Below, piece after piece: positions 43,295-50,928 of a stretch of DNA of 64,000 bases. Numbering within the stretch: position 1 is the first letter of the stretch; every line of letters starts with the position of its first letter. Below the pieces are notes generated by a model, which was given only the letters and a program-made list of their open reading frames with translations, was not told the DNA's origin and did not search any database. A program made the translations under genes and the position numbers. The stretch spans positions 62,001 to 126,000 of the forward strand of contig NZ_AXVM01000003.1 in assembly GCF_000484635.1 (NCBI RefSeq), read 5' to 3'. This DNA comes from Comamonas badia DSM 17552 (GTDB lineage: Bacteria > Pseudomonadota > Gammaproteobacteria > Burkholderiales > Burkholderiaceae_C).

Positions 43295-44143
43295 TTATTG
43301 TTTAATTTTAGCACCTGGATCAAAGCCCAAACGGCGTGACACCGCTTCGGCATGCATGCGCAGCAACTGCCCCTCCTTGCCGTCGATGCCGGCGGCGAAC
43401 ACGCCCTGCGGACCGAACACCGTCAGCACGAGCACCACCTTGCCATCGGCATCGAACACCGGCGCGCTCAGCGTATTGATGCCCGGCTGAGGCTGGGACA
43501 GCCCCCGCCCCATGCCGCTGGCGCGGATGTCGGCCAGCATCTGCTGCACTTCGGGCGCATCGAACGCCACCGAGGCGCCGCCGACCACGCGCCGGTGCTC
43601 GTCCTCCAGCACCGAGCGCACCATCTTCTCGGGCAGGTAGGCGGCAAACACGCGCCCGGTGATGGTGTTGAAAACCGACATCACCGTACCCACGCGCATG
43701 TTCACATGCATCGGGTAGCGTGGCTCATCCAGGCGCACCACCGTCGGACCGAGGTGGCCCCAGACGGCGATCGCCACGCTCAGGTCGGCCTCGGTGCACA
43801 GGCGCACGGCCTCATCGCTGGCCTCGGACAGCGCATCGAGCTGCTGCAGCGCCGCCAGGCCCATCTGCAGCGCCATGGGCCCGAGCCCATAGAGGCTGGT
43901 GGCCGGGTTCTGCTGGACCAGGCCGACGTTCATGAAGCTCACCAGATAGGGGTGTGCCTTGGCCGGCGGCATGTCGGCCAGTGCCGCCAGTTCCTTGAGC
44001 GGCAGCGCGCGGCGCTGCTCCACCAGCGCCTGCAGCACGCGCACGCCGACCTCGATGGACTGGATGCGGCGCTGCGGCTTGGACGATGGGGCGGGCGTGT
44101 CGGCGCTGTCGTGCGCCGGTTCGGAGGTGCGGGTGCGGGGCAT
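43295..44143 (-). CDS. IclR-family transcriptional regulator
   Basis: 282 residues. Winged HTH near residues 28-85 (SIEVGVRVLQALVEQRRALPL, LADMPPAKAHPYLVSFMNVG) and a C-terminal effector domain (VMSVFNTITGRVFAAYLPE near residue 148, GINTLSAPVFDADGKVVLVL near residue 225). N-terminal ~25 residues are Ser/Pro/Ala-rich and disordered. It lies on the same strand just upstream of the MBL-FAD-VOC-MFS-fahA operon, with a separate promoter after it; it probably activates or represses that operon in response to the aromatic substrate. Confidence 0.92.
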   Translation of the reverse strand: MPRTRTSEPAHDSADTPAPSSKPQRRIQSIEVGVRVLQALVEQRRALPLKELAALADMPPAKAHPYLVSFMNVGLVQQNPATSLYGLGPMALQMGLAALQQLDALSEASDEAVRLCTEADLSVAIAVWGHLGPTVVRLDEPRYPMHVNMRVGTVMSVFNTITGRVFAAYLPEKMVRSVLEDEHRRVVGGASVAFDAPEVQQMLADIRASGMGRGLSQPQPGINTLSAPVFDADGKVVLVLTVFGPQGVFAAGIDGKEGQLLRMHAEAVSRRLGFDPGAKIKQ

Positions 44144-44243
44144 GCGCGATTATTGGCGCAAAGCGCGCGGTCGCCGCCAACAGCGGCGACTGTGGCCTAA
44201 TAGAGGGTTTTCATCCTACCACCCGCACCAGGAAAGAAGCACC

Positions 44244-44414
44244 ATGGGCAACAAGATCGTTACCGAAGCCGACCGCAAGCGCGCGCCCCGCCCCACCCCC
44301 ATGCCCGGCATGCCGCTCACGCGGAGCGGCGGCGGCCAGCGCAATAGCCTGGAGCGCGGCTCGCACACCCACTACAAGAAGAACCCCGGCAAGCGCACCC
44401 ACGCGGGCGGCTGA
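44244..44414 (+). CDS. Small basic protein of unknown function
   Basis: 56 residues, strongly basic and Gly/Pro-rich: MGNKIVTEADRKRAPRP, TPMPGMPLTRSGGGQRNS, HYKKNPGKRTHAGG. The ATG follows AGGAAAGAAGCACC. No hydrophobic segment; probably unfolded alone. It could bind nucleic acid or ribosome. I do not recognise it. It is a separate unit between iclR (divergent) and tag (convergent). Confidence 0.6.
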   Translation: MGNKIVTEADRKRAPRPTPMPGMPLTRSGGGQRNSLERGSHTHYKKNPGKRTHAGG

Positions 44415-44425
44415 TCGCCCCGGTT

Positions 44426-45070
44426 TCAAGGCAGCACGAAAGCCGCGCGCGCCGCGTCCGCCCTGGCGCGCGCGGCGCAGCCCTGGGCATGGTCATTGAC
44501 CAGACCCATGGCCTGCATGAAGGCGTACATCGTCGTCGGCCCGACGAAGGTGAAGCCGCGCCGCTTCAAATCGCGCGAGAGCGCGTGCGACGCGGGCGAG
44601 GTGGTCATCGCGCGCAGCGCCTGCGCGGTGATCTCCGATGGCCGCCCCTGCTGCGCCTGTTCGGCATAGCGCCAGACATAGTGCGCGAACGAGCCGAACT
44701 CGCGGCGCAGCTCCAGCATGCGGGCGGCGTTGTGGATCGCCGATGCGATCTTGCCGCGGTGGCGCACGATGGCGGCATTGGCCAGCAGCGCGTTCACCTC
44801 GGGCTCGCCAAAGCGCGCCAGTTCCTCGGCCTCGAAGTTCGCCATCGCGGCGCGAAACGCCTCGCGCTTGTTCAGGATGGTGAGCCAGCTCAGCCCGGCC
44901 TGAAAGCCTTCCAGGCAGAGTTTTTCAAACAGACGCCGCTCGTCGGCAACGGGATAGCCCCATTCTTCGTCGTGGTAGCGCTGGTACAGCGGCGTGGCGG
45001 CGCACCAGGCGCAGCGCGCGTGCCCGGCGCCATCGTGGAACAAGCCGGCAGGTTCTGGGGTCTCAGGCAT
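44426..45070 (-). CDS. tag: DNA-3-methyladenine glycosylase I
   Basis: 214 residues. Removes 3-methyladenine from DNA. Seen: ARCAWCAATPLYQRYHDEEWG near residue 18 (Zn ligands Cys and His), LCLEGFQAGLSWLTILNKRE near residue 53 (the substrate-pocket segment), FTFVGPTTMYAFMQAMGLVNDH near residue 173, and a further Cys in HAQGC completing the zinc snap. Divergent from the aminopeptidase lipoprotein. Full length. Confidence 0.95.
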   Translation of the reverse strand: MPETPEPAGLFHDGAGHARCAWCAATPLYQRYHDEEWGYPVADERRLFEKLCLEGFQAGLSWLTILNKREAFRAAMANFEAEELARFGEPEVNALLANAAIVRHRGKIASAIHNAARMLELRREFGSFAHYVWRYAEQAQQGRPSEITAQALRAMTTSPASHALSRDLKRRGFTFVGPTTMYAFMQAMGLVNDHAQGCAARARADAARAAFVLP

Positions 45071-45102
45071 CACGCGATTGTGCGCGGCTTTTTTCTGACG
45101 GC

Positions 45103-46266
45103 ATGAAGCATTCCCTGCTACGCATGGTGCTGGGCCTTGTGGCTGCGCTGGCGCTGAGCGGCTGTGCCGGCACCGGCTACTACTGGCAATCGCTGCGGGG
45201 GCACCTGGCGCTGCTCGGCGCCGCACGGCCGCTGCCCGAATGGATTGCCGAGCCGCAGACCCCGCCGCTGCTGCGCCAGCGGCTGGAACTGGCCGAGCGG
45301 GCGCGCCGCTTTGCCGTCACCGCCATCGGCCTGCCGGACAACGCCAGCTACACGCGCTATGCGTCCATCCACCGCGGCTTCGTGGTCTGGAACGTGGTGG
45401 CGGCGCCGCCGTTTTCGCTGGAGCTGCACCGCTGGTGTTTCCCCGTCACCGGCTGCATCGGCTACCGCGGCTATTTCAGCGAAGCCGGCGCGCGCACGGA
45501 GGCAGCCAGCCTTGCCGCCAGCGGGCTGGAGGTGAGCGTCTACGGCGTGCCGGCCTATTCCACGCTGGGCTACAGCAACTGGCTGGGGGGCGATCCGCTG
45601 CTGTCCACCTGGATCGCCTGGCCCGAGGGCGATTTCGTCCAGCTGATGCTGCACGAGCTCGCGCACCAGGAGGTCTATGCCACGGGCGACACCGCCTTCA
45701 ACGAGTCCTACGCCACCGCCGTCGGGCGGCTGGGCACGCTGCAATGGCTGAAGGAAACCTCCACGCCCGCAGCGCTGCAGGCCTATGAAGCGAGCGAAAC
45801 ACGGCGGCGCGAGTGGCGCGCGCTCACGCGCGGCACGCGCGAGCGCCTGGCGCAAATTTATGCATCAAATACCGCTTCAACGCACAACCAGCAAGCGCTT
45901 GAAGCTATGAAACAAGAAGCGTTTTCCGCTTTCCGCGCCGCCTATGCCGAACTGCGCGCGCGCTGGCAGGCACAGGGCAGTACCGCGCCGCAGCTCGCCG
46001 CGCTGGACCGCTGGGTGGCCGAGGCCAACAACGCGAGCTTTGGCGCGCAAGCGGCGTATGAAGACCTGGTGCCTGCATTCACCGCGCTGTATGAGCGCGA
46101 AGGCCGTGACTGGCCGCACTTTCACGCGGCGGTGAAGGCGCTGGCGCAACTGCCCGCGAGTGAGCGCCTGGCGCGCCTGCAGGCACTGCAGGGGGATATC
46201 AGCTTCGCAGCGAGTCAATCAGCGCTATGTACTGCTGCCGGGCCGCATCCTGCGCCGTGCCCTTGA
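45103..46266 (+). CDS. Zinc aminopeptidase-like lipoprotein
   Basis: 387 residues. Lipoprotein signal with lipobox LSGC (Cys ~21). Matches the predicted aminopeptidase family (COG4324 type): YYWQSLRGHLALLGAARP near residue 26, GLPDNASYTRYA near residue 79, DPLLSTW near residue 165, zinc motif LHELAHQEVY near residue 184, FNESYATAVG near residue 199 (Glu ligand). Residues ~251-272 come from an ATAGCT-type repeat read in frame. The 3' end overlaps the convergent ACBP gene by 68 bases, so the last ~22 residues are double-coding. Confidence 0.87.
   Translation: MKHSLLRMVLGLVAALALSGCAGTGYYWQSLRGHLALLGAARPLPEWIAEPQTPPLLRQRLELAERARRFAVTAIGLPDNASYTRYASIHRGFVVWNVVAAPPFSLELHRWCFPVTGCIGYRGYFSEAGARTEAASLAASGLEVSVYGVPAYSTLGYSNWLGGDPLLSTWIAWPEGDFVQLMLHELAHQEVYATGDTAFNESYATAVGRLGTLQWLKETSTPAALQAYEASETRRREWRALTRGTRERLAQIYASNTASTHNQQALEAMKQEAFSAFRAAYAELRARWQAQGSTAPQLAALDRWVAEANNASFGAQAAYEDLVPAFTALYEREGRDWPHFHAAVKALAQLPASERLARLQALQGDISFAASQSALCTAAGPHPAPCP
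45850..45915 (-). repeat. ATAGCT-type repeat, copy F, inside the aminopeptidase gene
   Basis: Minus strand: ATAGCT (45903-45908), CAAGCGCTTGCTGGTTGTGCG, AAGCGG and AAATTT in the family order. Translated in frame as a Gln/Ala/Ser/Thr segment with no stop. Confidence 0.55.
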
Positions 46267-46456
46267 GCTTGTTCCAGGCATCCCACTTGGCGCGGCCCAC
46301 CAGGTCCGTCAGGCTGGGCTTCTTCTCGGCGTTGTCGCCCAGCGTCGCCTGCTTGTAGAGCGCGTAGATTTTGAGCAGCGTGGGGTTGTCAGGGCGCTCG
46401 CTCAAGGTCTTGGAATTGGCGACGGCGGCCTCGAACAGGGCGTTCAAATCGGGCAT
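46199..46456 (-). CDS. Acyl-CoA-binding protein (ACBP)
   Basis: 85 residues, full four-helix ACBP: LFEAAVANSKTLSERPDNPT, LLKIYALYKQATLGDNAEKKP (acyl-CoA contacts Tyr/Lys), GRAKWDAWNKLKGTAQDAA, RQQYIALIDSL. Binds and buffers long-chain acyl-CoA in the cytoplasm. Its 3' end overlaps the aminopeptidase gene on the other strand by 68 bases. Probably co-transcribed with the thioesterase 27 bases upstream, which suits an acyl-CoA theme. Confidence 0.94.
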   Translation of the reverse strand: MPDLNALFEAAVANSKTLSERPDNPTLLKIYALYKQATLGDNAEKKPSLTDLVGRAKWDAWNKLKGTAQDAARQQYIALIDSLRS

Positions 46457-46483
46457 GAAAATCTCCGTGAACAGGAAAAGGGT

Positions 46484-46936
46484 TCAGAAAGGCAGCACCG
46501 CATCGGGCATCTTCGGCCCGATCTTGAGCACGCCGCTGGCGCGCACGCAGGGCTGGCCATCGGCCGTGACCAGCGCCTGCACGAACGCCAGCGAACGCGT
46601 GCTGCGCAAGAGCTGCCCCGAGCCCTCGATCCAGCAGCCCAGCGGCGAGGGCGCAAGGTAATCCATCTGCAGGCTCACGGTGGGCAGGAAGTGGCCGTGC
46701 ACCGCCGTGTTCTGCGCATAGGCAACCACCACCAGCAGCATGTCGCAGAAGCTCGCCATCATGCCGCCATGCAGGTTGTCCATGGGGTTCACGTGGCGCG
46801 GCTCGACGCGCAGGCCCAGGCGCGTGTCCGCCCCGGCGCGGCGGATATGCAGCGGGCCGTTGACGGCCATGAAATTGCCGCCGATGCGAAAAGGCTCGAA
46901 CCCCCCGGGCATGGCAATCTCCGGCGCAGCGTTCAC
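46484..46936 (-). CDS. Hotdog-fold acyl-CoA thioesterase (PaaI-like superfamily)
   Basis: 150 residues from a GTG start (GTGA overlap with the upstream gene stop); an ATG farther downstream (MPGGFEPF) is a possible alternative. Hotdog signature: PMDNLHGGMMASFCDMLLVV near residue 60 (HGG...D), then LPTVSLQMDYLAPSPLGCWIEG and VTADGQPCVRASGVLKIG. Hydrolyses small or medium acyl-CoA; exact substrate unknown. Middle gene of transglutaminase-thioesterase-ACBP. Confidence 0.88.
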   Translation of the reverse strand: MNAAPEIAMPGGFEPFRIGGNFMAVNGPLHIRRAGADTRLGLRVEPRHVNPMDNLHGGMMASFCDMLLVVVAYAQNTAVHGHFLPTVSLQMDYLAPSPLGCWIEGSGQLLRSTRSLAFVQALVTADGQPCVRASGVLKIGPKMPDAVLPF

Positions 46937-47604
46937 TTGCGCGTCTCCTGCCGCACCTCGTGTTCGAAATCGGCCGACTGCATCTGCGGCCATTCGGGGT
47001 AGAAGCGCTCGAAATCGGCGCGCAATGTGTCAAGCGGCAGATCATCGAAGCTGCCGCGCTGGTGCACGTATTCCATGTGGCGGTGTCCGGCCTTGTCGAA
47101 TTCGTGGTAGATCGAGTCGTGCTCGCCATCGAAATCCAGCGGCAGCAGGCCAAAGCGCTCGCACAGCTCGATGTTGAAGGCCGGCGTGGCCTTGCGCCAG
47201 CCGCCGTTGATCCAGAGCTCGGTATAGCCGTGCCAGTAGAAGGTATCGGTGCGCATGGTGGCGCGCATGCGCTCGGTGCTCAGGTGGTTGCGCACGTCGG
47301 CAAAGCCGAGCCGCGACGGGATGCCCACGGCACGCGCCGCCGCCGCCAGCAGTACCGCCTTGGGCACGCACCAGCCATAGCCCTTTTCCAGCACGCTGCT
47401 GGCGCACAGGCCGGCAAGGCTCAGTTCAATGCGGTAGGGGTCGTAGCGAAAGCCGTCGCGCACCGCCAGATTGAGCGCCACCGCGCGCTCGCGGTCGTCA
47501 TTGCCCCTGGCATGCTCACGGGCAAAGGTCTGCACCGCGGGGTGGTCGCTGTTGATCGCCGCGGTGGGCAGAAGGTGCTCGGGGCGGGGGGTGTCGTGCT
47601 GCAT
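46933..47604 (-). CDS. Transglutaminase-like domain protein
   Basis: 223 residues, no signal peptide. Catalytic triad of the transglutaminase-like fold: Cys in GYGWCVPKAVLLAAAARAVG near residue 77, His in TFYWHGYTELWINGGWRKATP near residue 124, Asp/Asn in the following PAFNIELCE. Such cytoplasmic forms act as thiol peptidases or amide hydrolases. First gene of the three-gene leftward run; coupling to the thioesterase by GTGA. Confidence 0.87.
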   Translation of the reverse strand: MQHDTPRPEHLLPTAAINSDHPAVQTFAREHARGNDDRERAVALNLAVRDGFRYDPYRIELSLAGLCASSVLEKGYGWCVPKAVLLAAAARAVGIPSRLGFADVRNHLSTERMRATMRTDTFYWHGYTELWINGGWRKATPAFNIELCERFGLLPLDFDGEHDSIYHEFDKAGHRHMEYVHQRGSFDDLPLDTLRADFERFYPEWPQMQSADFEHEVRQETRK

Positions 47605-47711
47605 GGGGCTACCTTACCGCAAAGTGGCTGCGGCGCCTCTCGCATTGCAAGCCGCCTGGAACATGCGTGACAATCCGCCCATCCAACAGCGGACAACAGC
47701 ACGGAGACAGA

Positions 47712-48107
47712 GTGAAGCGCGGCATGGCCATGGGCAGCAGGCGGCGGCGGCGGTGGATTTCCACCGTGCTGGCCTGCGCCTGGCTGCTGCACGTGCTGGC
47801 GATCGCGCTTGCGCCGCTGCCGGTGCTGGCCCAGACCCAGCTGCCGCCCTGGGCCACGGACATCTGCTCGCAAAGCCACGGCGGCGGCGAATCGCAACCC
47901 GACAAGGACAGCTGCGCGCATGCGCTGTGCTGCCTGCTGGGCTGCCACGGGCAGCAGCACACGCCCGCGCCGCCACCAGCGCCCGCCACGGTGGCGCTGC
48001 AGGCCTCGCGGACCGCGCACGCTTTGCCGGTCGAGCCCGCGCGGCCGCCGTCTGCGCGGCGCGCATTGCGCCCCGATCCGCGCGCGCCCCCACCCACCCG
48101 CGCCTGA
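47712..48107 (+). CDS. DUF2946-like Cys/His-rich secreted protein
   Basis: 131 residues if the GTG at 47712 (5 bases after GGAG) is used; ATG 47724 would shorten it by 4. A signal-anchor (WISTVLACAWLLHVLAIAL) is followed by CSQSHGGG, DSCAHALCCLLGCHGQQH and a Pro/Arg-rich tail. The Cys/His cluster suggests metal binding. DUF2946 proteins are common next to copper TonB receptors. Start of a rightward copper-linked run: receptor, YcnI, CopC-CopD. Confidence 0.68.
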   Translation: MKRGMAMGSRRRRRWISTVLACAWLLHVLAIALAPLPVLAQTQLPPWATDICSQSHGGGESQPDKDSCAHALCCLLGCHGQQHTPAPPPAPATVALQASRTAHALPVEPARPPSARRALRPDPRAPPPTRA

Positions 48108-48244
48108 CCGGCACGGCCCGCAGGCCACTGCGGCCGCCGCCATACGTTGCATGCCTGTGCCCACCATGGGCGCATGCGTGCGCCTGGTTCATGCAGGCCG
48201 ACAGACTGCCATCGGCAGCCGGCCATCTCGGTGGGAGTTTTTTC

Positions 48245-50377
48245 ATGTGGATTCAATCTATCGTCCGGCCCCGCGGGGCCGTGCGGCGCACCGCCCCTGT
48301 GGCGGCGCTGGCTTCGGCGCTGCTGGGCCTGGGCGCGCACGCGCAGACGGCAGCGCCCGCGCCGTCCGCCGCCGCTGCCCACGCGCTGCCGACACTGACC
48401 GTGAGCGAGCCCGAACCGGGTTCGCTCACCGCGCCCAGCGTCGCGCGCCAGCGCCAGGCCGTCGAGCAGACCGCGGGCTCGGTGGGTTTCATCGACAACG
48501 CCACGCTGCTCGATCGCTACCAGAGCAATCTGCGCGACGTGCTGCAGGAGGCCCCCGGCGTGTTCACGCAAAACCGCTATGGGCAGGAGCTGCGCCTGTC
48601 GATCCGCGGCTCGGGCATCGCGCGCAGCTACCACGTGCGCGGCGTCGAGCTGCTGCAGGACGGCATTCCCACGAATCTGGCCGACGGCAGCGGCGATTTC
48701 TACGAAATCGACCCCATGGGGCTGCGCAGCACCGAAATCTACAAGGGCGGCAACGCACTGCGCCACGGCGCGTCGACGCTGGGCGGTGCGATCAATTTCG
48801 TCACGCCCACGGCGCGCACGGCGCTGGCGCCCAACATCATGCAGCTCTCGGGCGGCAGCTTCGGCACGCTGCAGGCCAGCGGCCAGGTGTCGCGGGTGCT
48901 GGGCGACGTGGATCTGCTGGCCAACGTCACCGCCTCGCACGCCGACGGCTGGCGCGCCCACGAAACCGGCAACTACGGCCAGTTCAACGGCAACCTCGGC
49001 TACCGCCTCGGGCCGTCGGCCGAGACCCGGTTTTACCTCGGCGTGTATGCCACCAACCAGCAGCTGCCCGGCACGCTGACGCTGGCCGATGCGCTGGCCG
49101 ATCCGCGCAAGGCCGGGGCCGGCGTGCTGGCGCAGAAGCAGGCGCGCGACATGCGCGTGCAGCGCCTGGCCAACCGCACCAGCGTGGCGCTGGGCGACGG
49201 GCAGCTGGACCTGGACAGCTGGCTGATCCATACCGACATGTTCCACCCCATCTTCCAGGTGCTCACGCTCAACGGCAACACCTGGGGCCTGGCGCCGCGC
49301 TACAGCCGCTCCTGGCAGATCGGCGGCCATCGCAACGACCTGACGGTCGGCGCACGCATCACCAGCGGCGACTACGAGGCCTCGCGCTTCGTCAACGCCG
49401 GCGGCGTGGCGGCCGCGCCCACGCTGAACGCGCGCCAGAAGGCGCTCAACTACGAGGCCTACGCCGAGAACCACTGGTACGTCTCACCCGAGCTGGCCGT
49501 GATCGCCGGGGTCAAGGCGCTGCGCAGCGAGCGCCGCTATCTGGACCGCGGCCTGCCCGCCCAGCCCGCCGAGCGCGCGGACCAGGCGGATTTCAGCGGA
49601 CTCAACCCCAGGCTGGGCCTGCTCTGGCAGCCACGGCGGAACATCCAGGTGTTCGCCAACGTCACCCGCAGCCAGGATGTACCCGATTTCACCGACCTGA
49701 CGCAGACCTTCGGCGCCAGCAGCCGCTTCGTGCCGCTGGCCTCGCAGCGCGCCTGGACGATGGAGATCGGCACGCGCGGGCGCAGCGGGCCCTGGAGCTG
49801 GGATGCCACCTACTACCGCTCCTGGGTGCGCGGCGAGCTGCTGCAATACACCGTCGATCCGGCGGTGCCGGCCTCCACCTTCAACGCCGGCCGCACGCTG
49901 CACCAGGGCATAGAGCTGGGCGCGTCGCTGGAACTGGCGCGCAACCTGGTCCCGGCCGCGGGGGACACGCTGGTCCTGAACCAGCTGTGGAATTGGAGCG
50001 ATTTCCGCTTCCGCGGTGATCCGCAGCATGGCAACAACGCGATTCCCGGGCTGCCCAGGCATCTGCTGCGCACCTCGCTGACCTACGCGCAGGCCAATGG
50101 CTTCTACGTCACGCCGACGCTGGACTGGGTTCCCACCGGCGCCTGGGTGGACTATGCCAACACCGCCCGGACACCGCGCTACGCGCTGCTGGGCCTGAAG
50201 CTTGGTGCCACACTGCGCGACGGCCTGAGCTTCTTCGTCGATCTGCGCAACCTGACCAACCGGCGCTACGTGGCCGATTTCGGCACCGTGCTCAACGCCA
50301 GCGCGGGCGCCCCGGCCAGCACCTTCTATCCTGGCGCCGGGCGCAGCATCCACGCCGGCCTGCGCTACCAATTCTGA
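48245..50377 (+). CDS. TonB-dependent outer-membrane receptor (probable copper)
   Basis: 710 residues. Signal peptide ends near GAHAQ (residue ~34). A TonB-box-like LPTLTVSE follows near residue 51, then the plug domain (NLRDVLQEAPGVFTQNRYGQ, LSIRGSGIARSYHVRGVELL, GGNALRHGASTLGGAINFVTP) and a 22-strand barrel ending in GLRYQF with the terminal Phe. GGGAG precedes the ATG. General class is FecA/CirA-like; copper is inferred from ycnI and copC-copD directly downstream. No ferric-siderophore genes nearby. Confidence 0.9.
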   Translation: MWIQSIVRPRGAVRRTAPVAALASALLGLGAHAQTAAPAPSAAAAHALPTLTVSEPEPGSLTAPSVARQRQAVEQTAGSVGFIDNATLLDRYQSNLRDVLQEAPGVFTQNRYGQELRLSIRGSGIARSYHVRGVELLQDGIPTNLADGSGDFYEIDPMGLRSTEIYKGGNALRHGASTLGGAINFVTPTARTALAPNIMQLSGGSFGTLQASGQVSRVLGDVDLLANVTASHADGWRAHETGNYGQFNGNLGYRLGPSAETRFYLGVYATNQQLPGTLTLADALADPRKAGAGVLAQKQARDMRVQRLANRTSVALGDGQLDLDSWLIHTDMFHPIFQVLTLNGNTWGLAPRYSRSWQIGGHRNDLTVGARITSGDYEASRFVNAGGVAAAPTLNARQKALNYEAYAENHWYVSPELAVIAGVKALRSERRYLDRGLPAQPAERADQADFSGLNPRLGLLWQPRRNIQVFANVTRSQDVPDFTDLTQTFGASSRFVPLASQRAWTMEIGTRGRSGPWSWDATYYRSWVRGELLQYTVDPAVPASTFNAGRTLHQGIELGASLELARNLVPAAGDTLVLNQLWNWSDFRFRGDPQHGNNAIPGLPRHLLRTSLTYAQANGFYVTPTLDWVPTGAWVDYANTARTPRYALLGLKLGATLRDGLSFFVDLRNLTNRRYVADFGTVLNASAGAPASTFYPGAGRSIHAGLRYQF

Positions 50378-50394
50378 CTCAAACGAGGTCTTTC

Positions 50395-50928
50395 ATGCAC
50401 ATTTCCAACCATGCCGCGCGCATCTCCTCATTCATCGCCCTCGCTGGCCTGGCCGCCGGGGCGGCCCATGCGCATGTCGGCCTGCAAGCGGCGCAGGCGT
50501 CCGTGGGCGCGGGCTACAAGGCGGTACTCACGGTGCCGCATGGCTGCAAGGGTTCGGCCACGGTCAGGCTCAGCGTGCAGATCCCGGACGGGGTCATCGC
50601 CGTCAAGCCGCAGATCAAGCCCGGCTGGACGATTGAAACCACGCAAGGGAAATACGCCCGGCCCTATACCTTCCACGGCAACCAGGTCAGCGAAGGCGTG
50701 CGCACCATCACCTGGTCGGGAGGCAGCCTGCCCGACGCCTATTACGACGAGTTCGCCTTCAGCAGCCAGATCGCTTCCACGCTCACGCCGGGCAGCACGC
50801 TGGCCTTTCCCACGGTGCAGACCTGCGAGCACGGGGTGGAGCGCTGGATCGAGCTGCCCTCCGCCGGCCAGAAGCACCCTGAGAAGCCGGCACCGGTGAT
50901 CACGCTGCTGCCCGCGCGCAAACCATGA
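50395..50928 (+). CDS. ycnI: YcnI-family (DUF1775) copper-binding protein
   Basis: 177 residues. Signal peptide MHISNHAARISSFIALAGLA, cleaved after AHA so that the mature protein starts with His (HVGLQAAQAS), the copper ligand of the YcnI family together with the conserved Trp (KPGWTIE) and a Glu. Then HGCKGSATVRLSVQIPDGV and WSGGSLPDAYYDEF. Periplasmic. 17 bases after the receptor and overlapping copC-copD by ATGA. Confidence 0.92.
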   Translation: MHISNHAARISSFIALAGLAAGAAHAHVGLQAAQASVGAGYKAVLTVPHGCKGSATVRLSVQIPDGVIAVKPQIKPGWTIETTQGKYARPYTFHGNQVSEGVRTITWSGGSLPDAYYDEFAFSSQIASTLTPGSTLAFPTVQTCEHGVERWIELPSAGQKHPEKPAPVITLLPARKP

